From: Kangiellaceae bacterium
GTDB lineage: Bacteria > Pseudomonadota > Gammaproteobacteria > Enterobacterales > Kangiellaceae
Reading direction: 5' to 3'
Length of the DNA: 38,276 bases
Assembly (NCBI GenBank): GCA_026196875.1
Contig: JAPHTP010000178.1
Span: 1 to 38,276 of the forward strand
The notes under the pieces are model-generated. The model searched no databases. It saw nothing but the letters and a program-made list of their open reading frames with translations, and had not been told where the DNA came from. Within the stretch, counting starts at the first letter, position 1. Each line of letters opens with the position of its first letter. Of this stretch, positions 25,552 to 33,399 are shown piece after piece. Made by a program: the position numbers and the translations under genes.

Positions 25552-26646
25552 TTATTCGCCGTAGTTTGACTGGCCTTTTGAGCGCACATGAATTGGAGCA
25601 AACGGTTCATGTTGCACTAGTTCAACCAATGACTCTTTGGTTAGTTCCATCACGGCCATAAATGTGACGATGATTCCCATTCGACCTTCCTCCACTCTGA
25701 ATAGAGATACGAAATCGGTAAAACCATCTGCAGAAATAACCGCCAGCACATGCCCCATTTTTTCTCGGATAGAAAGCGTCTCTTTTTGAATGTGATGATG
25801 GGTAAACATTTCCGCTCTTTGTAGAACATCTTTTAAAGCAGACAATAAATCACGCATATCTACTTCCGGTAAAGGTTTTGAAACGTGCAACTCTGGAAGC
25901 TGAGTCTCAACTTGATATGTGTCTTTACCCATACGCGGTAGCTCATCAATATCTTGTGCAGCTTTTTTAAATCTTTCGTACTCTTGCAGTCGGCGGATTA
26001 AATCTGCACGAGGATCGTCCTCCTCTTCTTCAATTTTCGGACGAGGCAGTAATACTCGACTTTTAATTTCTGCCAACATGGCAGCCATCACCAAGTATTC
26101 TGCAGCCAACTCCAGATTAATAGACTTCATCAACTCGACATATTCCATATACTGCTCAGTGATATGTGCAATTGGAATACTAAGGATATCAACGTTTTGA
26201 CGCTTGATTAGATAGAGCAATAAATCGAGAGGACCTTCAAACGCTTCTAAAAAAACCTCTAGTGCATCAGGTGGAATATATAAATCTTGGGGTACGTCAT
26301 TTATTGGTTCGCCCTCAACCACCGCAAAATGAATTTCTTCTTGGGAGAATGTACCACCGGATAACAGGCTCGCTTTTGAATCTTCGCTAGCATCTTCAGA
26401 TTGTATACTTGAATCGTTATTTGGCTGTCGCGCTTGGCTCTCCGACTCAACAGCAATCTCAGCATTTGCCACTTCAGTAGCGGGTTCCTCTATTTCTGAT
26501 TTTTCTGCTTCAGATTTTTCTGTCCCAAGGTCTTCAGCTAAAGACTCTTCCGCCTGGTTTTCCGCCATAAGCAAAGAAGCCTGACTTTGCTCTTGCTCAT
26601 CAGCTTCAGTTAGCGACTCTTCGTTAGGCGTATCAATATCACTCAT
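25552..26646 (-). CDS. scpA: Segregation and condensation protein A with acidic N-terminal extension
   Basis: ScpA is the kleisin that bridges the SMC heads and binds ScpB. The core spans about residues 120-364: FEGPLDLLLYLIKRQNVDILSIPIAHITEQYMEYVE is the SMC-contacting N-terminal part, AAEYLVMAAMLAEIKSRVLLP follows, and the C-terminal winged helix ends the protein. The first ~120 residues are Glu/Ser/Ala-rich and probably disordered, matching the acidic style of ScpB next door. Typical ScpA proteins are about 250-280 residues. It lies 33 bp from both trpS and scpB, so one transcript is likely. Confidence 0.92.
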   Translation of the reverse strand: MSDIDTPNEESLTEADEQEQSQASLLMAENQAEESLAEDLGTEKSEAEKSEIEEPATEVANAEIAVESESQARQPNNDSSIQSEDASEDSKASLLSGGTFSQEEIHFAVVEGEPINDVPQDLYIPPDALEVFLEAFEGPLDLLLYLIKRQNVDILSIPIAHITEQYMEYVELMKSINLELAAEYLVMAAMLAEIKSRVLLPRPKIEEEEDDPRADLIRRLQEYERFKKAAQDIDELPRMGKDTYQVETQLPELHVSKPLPEVDMRDLLSALKDVLQRAEMFTHHHIQKETLSIREKMGHVLAVISADGFTDFVSLFRVEEGRMGIIVTFMAVMELTKESLVELVQHEPFAPIHVRSKGQSNYGE

Positions 26647-26679
26647 ATTTCAATCTATATCAAACTCATGCGAAACCGA

Positions 26680-27897
26680 TTAACGGTAGGCCAGTCCCAT
26701 AACCTCTCTTACGTCGTCCATCGTTTCGCGAGCAATATCGCGAGCTTTTTCAGATCCTTCCGCAATAATTCCACGAACAACCTCAGGACTTTCTTCAAAC
26801 TCTTTGGCGCGTTCCCTGAATTCGCCGGTTTCTTTCAGCACACAGTCTATCACGGGCTTTTTGCACTCAAGACAACCGATCCCTGCAGTAGTACATCCAG
26901 TTTTTACCCAGTCCTTAACATCTTCTGGTGAATAAACCTCGTGTAATTGCCATACAGGGCAATTGTCAGGGTCACCCGGATCGCTCAAACGAACTCGAGC
27001 AGGATCAGTTTGCATACGCTTAATCTTATTTTCTACCGATTCAGGCGATTCACGCATTTCAATCGTATTATTATACGACTTGGACATTTTTTGACCATCC
27101 AATCCTGGCATTTTCGAAACAGGTGTTAGCATAGCTTGAGGCTCAGGGAGAATGATTTTACCGCCTCCTTCGAGGAAACCAGTAAGCCTTTCTTTATCCC
27201 CAAGGGAAATCGAAGCATGACCTTCAACCAAAGCACGTGCTTTTTCTAAAGACTCTTCATTACCTTCCTGAAGAAAATCTCGACGTAAGTTGTTGTATAG
27301 TTTGGCATTCTTTTTACCCAGCTTTTTCACGGCTGCTTCGGCTTTCTCTTCGAAACCAGCTTCTTTTCCATAAACATGGTTAAATCGCCGTGCAATTTCT
27401 CGAGACATTTCCACATGAGGAACTTGATCCGCACCAACCGGGACAGCGCCAGCTTTATAAGCCAAGATATCTGCGGTCTGAAGCAAAGGATAGCCAAGAA
27501 ACCCGTATGTACTAAGGTCTTTATCTTTTAATTTTTCCTGTTGCTCTTTGTAAGTCGGTGCCCTTTCCAGCCAGCTCAAAGGAGTTAACATTGAAAGCAA
27601 CAAGTGGAGCTCAGCATGCTCAGGAACTTTTGACTGGATGAAAAGAGTCGCTGACCCAGGATTGATCCCAGCCGCTAGCCAGTCGATTACCATATCCCAA
27701 ACAGATTGCTCGATAATCTCAGGAGATTCGTAGTGAGTAGTCAACACGTGCCAATCAGCAACAAAAAAGAAGCACTCGTGCTCGTGCTGCATTTTCGCCC
27801 AATTTTTTAATACACCGTGATAATGTCCTAAATGCAAACGTCCGGAAGGACGCATCCCTGAAAGAACCCGCTGGTTCTGGAGGCCTAGACCACTCAA
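26680..27897 (-). CDS. trpS: Tryptophanyl-tRNA synthetase, TTG start
   Basis: TrpS charges tRNA-Trp. The open frame extends to an ATG at 27942, but that ATG overlaps the -10 box of the likely promoter and would precede the transcription start. The TTG at 27897 has GAGGA 7 bases upstream and puts the start near the usual place before RVLSGMRPSG. The 405-residue product is a class I synthetase: HLGHYHG at ~22-28 is the HIGH motif and KMSKS near 270 is the second signature. The late Cys-rich segment (CTTAGIGCLECKKP) fits the longer TrpS subgroup that carries the CxxC-containing insert. It is the first gene of trpS-scpA-scpB-rluB. Confidence 0.92.
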   Translation of the reverse strand: MSGLGLQNQRVLSGMRPSGRLHLGHYHGVLKNWAKMQHEHECFFFVADWHVLTTHYESPEIIEQSVWDMVIDWLAAGINPGSATLFIQSKVPEHAELHLLLSMLTPLSWLERAPTYKEQQEKLKDKDLSTYGFLGYPLLQTADILAYKAGAVPVGADQVPHVEMSREIARRFNHVYGKEAGFEEKAEAAVKKLGKKNAKLYNNLRRDFLQEGNEESLEKARALVEGHASISLGDKERLTGFLEGGGKIILPEPQAMLTPVSKMPGLDGQKMSKSYNNTIEMRESPESVENKIKRMQTDPARVRLSDPGDPDNCPVWQLHEVYSPEDVKDWVKTGCTTAGIGCLECKKPVIDCVLKETGEFRERAKEFEESPEVVRGIIAEGSEKARDIARETMDDVREVMGLAYR

Positions 27898-27940
27898 GTT
27901 GTTTTCCTCAGATTTATGATTTTTTAAATACGAACCCGGC

Positions 27941-27969
27941 ATTATACCCAGGTTGGGGAGAATGGTTAA
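27941..27969 (-). promoter_or_regulatory. Sigma-70 promoter of trpS operon
   Basis: On the minus strand, TTAACC (27964-27969, 4 of 6 to consensus) and a perfect TATAAT (27941-27946) are separated by 17 bp. The start would fall near 27934, leaving a ~37-base leader before the TTG at 27897. Confidence 0.72.
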
Positions 27970-28133
27970 TCATTAATTTCTTTAAAAAGGAAACGAATTA
28001 GTTTTCTTTTATTTTCAATAAGTTAAGCTGCTACTTTAAAGTTGGGAGTTTAGTTTCGTACCGCTTACGCGCCGCTCGCTTTATTACTATTTGTAATTGG
28101 ACTCCCTCCCCCATTCCCAGCTAACTTGTAACT

Positions 28134-28193
28134 ATGAATACATTTACAACTCAATTGCCTTTTTACTCTTTCAGTTTTACCTTTTACCCTTAG
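28134..28193 (+). CDS. pheL: Phenylalanine leader peptide
   Basis: A 19-codon frame, MNTFTTQLPFYSFSFTFYP, ends in TAG and contains five Phe and two Tyr codons, four of the Phe in its last ten residues. Its end (FTFYP) recalls the E. coli PheL end (FTFP). It lies 133 bp before the PheA-type gene and directly in front of an attenuator, so ribosome stalling at Phe codons when Phe-tRNA is short would control read-through. The ribosome site is weak. No function of the peptide itself is expected. An overlapping longer frame (28097-28285) is not supported. Confidence 0.85.
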   Translation: MNTFTTQLPFYSFSFTFYP

Positions 28194-28259
28194 CGGTAGG
28201 AGGCGCTTGCAGTTGCATAAAAAACAACGAAAAAGCCTCCGCATATGGAGGCTTTTTTT
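28180..28259 (+). promoter_or_regulatory. Phe attenuator
   Basis: Three mutually exclusive pairings are visible. Region 1:2 pairs CCTTTTACC (28180-28188) with GGTAGGAGG (28195-28203), with all nine positions paired if two G:U are allowed. Region 2:3 pairs GGAGGC (28199-28204) with GCCTCC (28235-28240) as antiterminator. Region 3:4 pairs GCCTCC with GGAGGC (28247-28252) as terminator. Stalling inside the last Phe codons of pheL would cover region 1 and free region 2 to block the terminator. The promoter lies upstream of 28134 but no clear -35/-10 pair was found. Confidence 0.85.
28231..28259 (+). terminator. Attenuator terminator
   Basis: A 10-bp stem, AAAAGCCTCC with GGAGGCTTTT (28231-28240 and 28247-28256), has loop GCATAT and seven T from 28253. 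It is a strong rho-independent terminator 68 bp before the gene it controls. Confidence 0.9.
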
Positions 28260-28326
28260 ATTGCCTGGTAAACAGTGCTAATTAAAGAATCAAATAGACG
28301 GCAACCATAAACTTCAAGGTTTTGCG

Positions 28327-30396
28327 ATGAACGATAAGACAAACAAGCAGCCACAAAAGCTTCCACTCTCGGAAATTCGTACCGAGATTAGTCAACTGGA
28401 CTCAGATCTCCTTAAACTTTTCGCGCGCAGACGCGAACTCAGTCTCTCAGTAGCACTTAATAAAGAAGCAACATTAAAACCTATTCGTGATCAAGAACGA
28501 GAAAAAGAATTGCTCGAATTGTTAGTTGATAAAGGCGCTAAATCTGGACTAGACGCTCATTACGTAACTAAGCTTTTTCACGCTATTATTGAGGACTCTC
28601 TTGCAGTTCAGAGAGACTACCTGCAATCACAATCAAATCCTGACTCCCCAACACAAGTTATAAAAACCATCGCCGTGCTTGGCGGCAAGGGCGCCTATTC
28701 CTATTTGGCAGCGTGTAAACATTTCAATGCAAGCCAGAATACCTATTTAGGATGTTCTACTTTTGACAAAGTACTTAAGTCAGTCGAACAAGGTAAAGCA
28801 GACTTCGGTGTGATCCCGATTGAGAATACGACTTCCGGCGGTATTACCGAAGTTTATGACTTATTGTTAGACTCCAAGCTGACTATCGTTGGCGAAGAAA
28901 AGTACCCGATTAAACATTGTCTAGTCACCAATCCAAACACAGAGATTTCAAACATTCGAAAAATTCATGCTCACCCGGAAGCCAGCCGTCAGTGCAATAA
29001 GAACTTGCCTAAATTAGTTGCCGCTGAAGTGAGTCTGGTTTCAAGTACGGCAGAAGCCTTGCAACTAGCAAAGAAAGACACTTCGGGAATGGTCGCAGCA
29101 ATCGCCAGCCAGCAATCTGCTGAGCAGTTCGGCTTGACTGTGTTACTAAAAGACGTGGCGAATTTAAGAGAAAATACAACGCGTTTTTTAGTAGTCGCTC
29201 GCGAGGCGAAAAAGGTATCTCGACAAGTTACCTGTAAGACTTCTATAGCTATTTCTACCGGCCAGAAGCCTGGGTCTTTGGCAGAAGTATTGTTGGTTTT
29301 TAGAGATGCAAATATTCCATTAAGTAAACTTGAATCTCGTCCTATTGCAGGCAAGCCATGGGAACAAATGTTTTATGTAGATTTAGAAGGAAATATCGAA
29401 GCTCCAAATGTAGAAAAGGCTCTTGAAGACATTTCCCGTCTTTGCCGTTTTATGAAAGTACTCGGAAGTTATGCGACCGAGGATGTTAATGCTACGAAAG
29501 TATCGACTGAAGCGTTAAGTAGAACAAAAGCAACCTCATTAAATCAACAATCCTTAAACAGTAAAAACACACCGAAGCTTGCTGACTTAAAAACTCCTTC
29601 AACCAGAAAAAGTTATCATTTAGCGAGCCGCGATCACAAAATGGAAGACTCGGTTATTGAAGTTAAAGGAGTAAAAATCGGCGGTAATAACTTTACCGTA
29701 ATTGCCGGACCTTGTGCGGTTGAATCGAAGCAGCAAATTGAACAGTGTGCAAAATTAGCGAATGAGACCGGTGTGTCTGTTTTGCGCGGAGGGTGTTTTA
29801 AACCTCGTACTTCTCCTTACAGTTTCCAAGGTTTAGGTTTTGAAGGATTGAATCTTTTAAACAATGCGGGAGACCATTACCACTTGCCGATCATTACCGA
29901 AGTAATGAATACCGAAGATGTTCGCGAGATCGCAGAGCAGGCAGATATGCTGCAAATTGGCGCTCGTAATATGCAAAATTTCTCACTGTTAAAATCTGTG
30001 GGCCAAATAAATAGACCCGTGATGTTAAAGCGAGGCCTGATGGCATCCATCGAGGAACTACTTAACGCTGCTGAATACATTTTGGCGCAAGGTAATATGC
30101 AGGTATTTTTATGCGAAAGGGGTATTCGGACATTCGAAACTGCCACACGAAATACCTTGGATTTAAGCGCCGTCCCCTTACTTAAACAAATGACTCACCT
30201 GCCAATCATTGTTGATCCTTCTCATGCTGTAGGTAAAAGAGAACTCGTAGAACCTCTCGCCAAAGCAGCAAAGGCGGTAGGTGCACATGGTGTGATGATT
30301 GAGTTCCACCCCGACCCAGAATCGGCCTTAAGCGACGGTCCTCAAGCTTTAAAACCGGATCAATTTGCTCATTTGATGCACGAGTTGCATAGTTAG
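28327..30396 (+). CDS. Fused chorismate mutase, prephenate dehydratase and DAHP synthase
   Basis: A single 689-residue polypeptide carries the first step of aromatic amino acid synthesis and two steps of the Phe branch. Residues 1-~100 are an AroQ chorismate mutase (LSEIRTEISQLDSDLLKLFARR, then KPIRDQEREKELL). Residues ~115-290 are prephenate dehydratase (GGKGAYS, PIENTTSGGI, and NTTRF). Residues ~300-385 are the Phe-binding ACT domain, with ESRP kept and GSLA in place of GALV. A ~55-residue linker follows. Residues ~443-689 are a type I-beta DAHP synthase: GPCAVES near 461, RGGCFKPRTSPYSFQG, QIGARNMQNF, LCERGIRTFE, DPSHAVGKRE and HPDPESALSDGP. The start has AAGG 7 bases upstream. No frameshift separates the parts. 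The pheL attenuator controls the whole. Both the ACT domain and the attenuator would make Phe the controlling signal. Confidence 0.93.
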   Translation: MNDKTNKQPQKLPLSEIRTEISQLDSDLLKLFARRRELSLSVALNKEATLKPIRDQEREKELLELLVDKGAKSGLDAHYVTKLFHAIIEDSLAVQRDYLQSQSNPDSPTQVIKTIAVLGGKGAYSYLAACKHFNASQNTYLGCSTFDKVLKSVEQGKADFGVIPIENTTSGGITEVYDLLLDSKLTIVGEEKYPIKHCLVTNPNTEISNIRKIHAHPEASRQCNKNLPKLVAAEVSLVSSTAEALQLAKKDTSGMVAAIASQQSAEQFGLTVLLKDVANLRENTTRFLVVAREAKKVSRQVTCKTSIAISTGQKPGSLAEVLLVFRDANIPLSKLESRPIAGKPWEQMFYVDLEGNIEAPNVEKALEDISRLCRFMKVLGSYATEDVNATKVSTEALSRTKATSLNQQSLNSKNTPKLADLKTPSTRKSYHLASRDHKMEDSVIEVKGVKIGGNNFTVIAGPCAVESKQQIEQCAKLANETGVSVLRGGCFKPRTSPYSFQGLGFEGLNLLNNAGDHYHLPIITEVMNTEDVREIAEQADMLQIGARNMQNFSLLKSVGQINRPVMLKRGLMASIEELLNAAEYILAQGNMQVFLCERGIRTFETATRNTLDLSAVPLLKQMTHLPIIVDPSHAVGKRELVEPLAKAAKAVGAHGVMIEFHPDPESALSDGPQALKPDQFAHLMHELHS

Positions 30397-30425
30397 CTCC
30401 GGTTAATAAACGAACTTGATCACTA

Positions 30426-30453
30426 TTGCCTCTGTTTTAGGGGCAAAGCTTTT
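30426..30453 (+). terminator. Probable terminator after the aromatic fusion gene
   Basis: Stem TTGCCTC with GGGGCAA (30426-30432 and 30440-30446, one G:U) and loop TGTTTTA is followed by AGCTTTT. The T-tract is short, so efficiency is uncertain. Confidence 0.55.
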
Positions 30454-30498
30454 GATAGACTGCCGCCTGATTTCAACTTTTTTCGAACTTTTTAATCA

Positions 30499-31026
30499 AT
30501 GTCCCCATCAGCTAAGCATTCTAGCCCAATACAAGTAACTTTGGCCCCTTTTTGGAAGCGGCTTTTTGCATGGGTTTATGATTTGCTAGGCGGGTTGGCG
30601 GTGTTTATCTTAGCCTTTGTGGTAGGCTATTTAATCATTTATATAGCCACACTACCTTGGCAAGAAAGTTACCAGCAAGCCTCGCAGACTTTGCAAGCTC
30701 ACCCTCTGTCGGAATCATTAATGAATAACCCTTTGTGGGTCATTTATCTTGCTGCGTGTGTTCAGTATTACTATGCCTGGTGTTGGGTCAAGGGGGGGCA
30801 AACCGTTGGCATGCGCGCTTGGCGAATAAAAATCTGCAAGCCGGATGGTAACGCAATTAGCTGGAAAGAAGCCTATATCCGTACTTTTGCCTCTCTAGGT
30901 GGCATCAGCAGTGTCTGGAGTATCGCGGACAAAGAAAAACGAGGTCTACAAGATATTGCCTGCGACAGTCGTGTGGTGGTCTTGCCAAAAGATTTTCACA
31001 AAAAAGAAGATAAACCACTAATTTAA
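30499..31026 (+). CDS. RDD family membrane protein
   Basis: The 175-residue inner-membrane protein has the RDD layout: an N-terminal FWKRLFAWVYDLLGG, where the first Arg and the Asp of the family name sit at the start of helix 1, then a second membrane segment around residues 74-92 (NPLWVIYLAACVQYYYAW). It continues with GGQTVGMRAWRIKI and QDIACDSRVVVL, the conserved second half. RDD proteins are small transporters or membrane scaffolds of mostly unknown substrate; some mediate Na+/H+ exchange. It stands alone between the aromatic gene and the LOG-family gene. No ribosome site is obvious before the ATG. Confidence 0.82.
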   Translation: MSPSAKHSSPIQVTLAPFWKRLFAWVYDLLGGLAVFILAFVVGYLIIYIATLPWQESYQQASQTLQAHPLSESLMNNPLWVIYLAACVQYYYAWCWVKGGQTVGMRAWRIKICKPDGNAISWKEAYIRTFASLGGISSVWSIADKEKRGLQDIACDSRVVVLPKDFHKKEDKPLI

Positions 31027-31128
31027 TTAATAAACATTAGCTTTCTGGCAAAGCGCATTAATTTTAAAAGCTAGACAAAATCCCTTTGACTATATTAAAT
31101 TTGAAGAAACGGCTTAGCGGATTTTTCC

Positions 31129-31968
31129 ATGAGTAATCAACCACCTGGCGATCACAATTCCACAAAGCACTCGCAACATCAATCCATTGCCGAACTAGAA
31201 GCTGATGCTCAGGAAAACCAAATTCAAGCAGAACGCCTATCTCAAGAATGGCTCAAAGTGGAAAAAGCGCTGGATAAAGCAGGCATTTTGCGCACAATTG
31301 TGTTTTTTGGCAGCGCACGAATTGAGGACCATCGGGCTGCAGAACTGATGCAGGAAAAGGCCGATCAATTATCGGTAAATAATCAAGATAATGAACTCGC
31401 CCAGCTAGCTCAGAACAATGCAAAGCTTACTAAAAATCAAAGCTTGTATTACGAATGCGCCAGAGAATTAGCTCGGCTCTTAGGAAAACACCTCTATGAG
31501 TGCAACGATTTGCATACCAAACTCGTCACCGGTGGTGGCCCAGGAATCATGGAAGCGGCGAATCGTGGTGCTGCGGAAATCGGTCAACAAAGTATTGGCT
31601 TAAACATAACTATTCCTAGCGAACAAAAACCCAATCCATACATAGCCGAGTCCCTTTCATTTCAATTTCGTTATTTTTCGCTGAGAAAAATGCATTTTCT
31701 CAAACGTGCAGTCGCAATTGTCGTGTTTCCCGGCGGTTTCGGCACTTTGGATGAATTGCTTGAGGTACTTACTTTGATGCAAACAGGTAAGATCGACAAA
31801 ATCCCGATCATTTTGTTTGGTCAGAATTTCTGGAGTAGAGTCGTTGATTTTAGTTTTTTAGCCGAGCAGCAGCTTATAGATGAAGAAGATTTAAACCTAT
31901 ATACGATTGTTGATGACGTGAAATTAGCCCGAAACTTACTAATTCAATGCCTTGAATGCACAACTTGA
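31129..31968 (+). CDS. LOG family protein (Rossmann-fold, TIGR00730-like)
   Basis: The 279-residue cytoplasmic protein has the LOG-family signatures GGGPGIMEAANRGA (from G135) and PGGFGTLDELLEVLT (from P201), which build the nucleotide/phosphoribose site. LOG enzymes hydrolyse cytokinin or other nucleoside monophosphates to free base and ribose phosphate; older annotations call them lysine decarboxylases. Typical LOG proteins are about 190 residues; here ~85 extra N-terminal residues include a Gln/Asn-rich start and a charged helical insert between FFGSARIED and the core, as in the longer proteobacterial group. It is followed by a small terminator. The physiological substrate is unknown. Confidence 0.83.
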   Translation: MSNQPPGDHNSTKHSQHQSIAELEADAQENQIQAERLSQEWLKVEKALDKAGILRTIVFFGSARIEDHRAAELMQEKADQLSVNNQDNELAQLAQNNAKLTKNQSLYYECARELARLLGKHLYECNDLHTKLVTGGGPGIMEAANRGAAEIGQQSIGLNITIPSEQKPNPYIAESLSFQFRYFSLRKMHFLKRAVAIVVFPGGFGTLDELLEVLTLMQTGKIDKIPIILFGQNFWSRVVDFSFLAEQQLIDEEDLNLYTIVDDVKLARNLLIQCLECTT

Positions 31969-32034
31969 TACAATTTCAATAACCAACCCCTTTCCATTAG
32001 CAATTTTTCGCGGTATCTTGGACAAAAATAATGC

Positions 32035-32058
32035 CTGCTTAAAGCAAGCAGTTTTATT
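32035..32058 (+). terminator. Probable terminator after the LOG-family gene
   Basis: CTGCTT (32035-32040) pairs with AAGCAG (32046-32051) around AAAGC, and TTTTATT follows. The stem is short but placed 66 bp after the stop. Confidence 0.5.
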
Positions 32059-32092
32059 GTGGTACGATTTTGGGAAGTAACCAAGTAATTTT

Positions 32093-33325
32093 ATGACCGG
32101 TCAATTTACCTACCTAAAAAAAGTAAAAGTCGCTAGTGAAAACCTTCAAATAGGGATGTATGTGAGTGAACTCGACAAAAACTGGAGTGAATCTTCATTC
32201 TTGTTTCAAGGGTTTCCTTTAAATAACTTAGAAGAAGTAAAGGCAGTACAAGCAGAATGTGACTGGGTTTATATCGAATTCACCTCCCAGGAAGATTATC
32301 AAATTTATTTGACTACTGTCGCTAAAAGCGAAGATTGTCGCGTCTATTCATCTGCAAAGAATGACTTGAACTACGAATTGCCTAGAGCCAATAATCACTT
32401 CCAGTCTTCGACCAAAATGGTCAAGAATGTTATGCAAAATATTCTAAAAGACGAAGACTTTGATTTAGCACCCGTACAACAGGCAGTAGAAGACTGCATG
32501 AAAAGCATTTTGAGTAACCAAGACGCCCTTCTATTGCTGACCAATATTAAAAATGCTGACGAATACACCGCAGAACATTGTTTAAGAGTAGCAATTATGT
32601 CAATTGCTTTCGGACGATACCTCGGCTACAAGGAAGACGAGTTGCGATGTATGGGTATTGGCGCAATGTTGCACGATGTTGGCAAGATGAAAATTCCTGA
32701 CTCTATATTAAACAAGCCCGGCAGACTGTCACCTGCGGAATTTAATATCATGCAAGACCACACCATAGAGGGCTACAAAATATTGAAAGACAAGGGTGCC
32801 CTTTCGTCAATTGCTATTGATATCGCTCATTCTCATCATGAAAAACTGAACGGTGAAGGGTATCCACGAAACCTGATTGATTCAAGTATTTCAGAATATA
32901 CTAAAATCGTTACTATTGTTGACTCCTACGATGCAATTACAAGCGAACGGGTATACTCTTCTGCAAAATCACCAGCCGCAGCATTTAAAATATTAAGGGA
33001 ACATTCTGGTTCACAATTTGATGGTGATATAGTCAACAAATTTATCGAATGGATGGGGATTTATCCTGTTGGTTCGTTAATCGAAATGCAGACAGGTGAA
33101 CTGGGTATAGTTTTAAAAATTCATCGTGACCAAAAATTGAAACCCCGCGTTCTACTCGTCACAGATGAAAACAAACTAACTGGCTATGAAAAAATCGTGG
33201 ATCTAGGAAAAATGGCGGTTCATTCGAATGGAGATTTATACTCGGTTAAAAGTGTATTACCGAATGGTTCCCATGGTGTAGTGGTAGAAAACTTCATCAA
33301 AGATGGGGTAGTTCTTCAACACTAA
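32093..33325 (+). CDS. HD-GYP domain cyclic-di-GMP phosphodiesterase
   Basis: The 410-residue protein has an N-terminal DUF3391-type segment (residues ~8-70: KVASENLQIGMYVSELDKNW, FPLNN, VYIEF) and an HD-GYP domain (~140-325). The metal site includes H194-D195 in HDVGKMKIP, H248/H249 in SHHEKLNGEGYP, and the GYP triplet at 256-258. These residues are those needed for c-di-GMP hydrolysis to GMP, so activity is expected. The last ~80 residues, beginning after FIEWMGIYPVGS, are a small beta-rich C-terminal extension common in this group. No signal or membrane segment is seen, so it is cytoplasmic. A GGDEF protein with the opposite activity lies 3 kb further on the same strand. Confidence 0.92.
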   Translation: MTGQFTYLKKVKVASENLQIGMYVSELDKNWSESSFLFQGFPLNNLEEVKAVQAECDWVYIEFTSQEDYQIYLTTVAKSEDCRVYSSAKNDLNYELPRANNHFQSSTKMVKNVMQNILKDEDFDLAPVQQAVEDCMKSILSNQDALLLLTNIKNADEYTAEHCLRVAIMSIAFGRYLGYKEDELRCMGIGAMLHDVGKMKIPDSILNKPGRLSPAEFNIMQDHTIEGYKILKDKGALSSIAIDIAHSHHEKLNGEGYPRNLIDSSISEYTKIVTIVDSYDAITSERVYSSAKSPAAAFKILREHSGSQFDGDIVNKFIEWMGIYPVGSLIEMQTGELGIVLKIHRDQKLKPRVLLVTDENKLTGYEKIVDLGKMAVHSNGDLYSVKSVLPNGSHGVVVENFIKDGVVLQH

Positions 33326-33399
33326 AAATTTAAAATCGTAGCGGAAGAAAGTTTACCGACCAGTACTCAACTTAATCAACACTTCTGGACTCAAATTTA

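Noticed and set aside
28097-28285. Plus-strand open frame of 62 codons over the attenuator
   Set aside because: It runs through the attenuator terminator; the Phe-rich 19-codon frame in another phase explains the region better.
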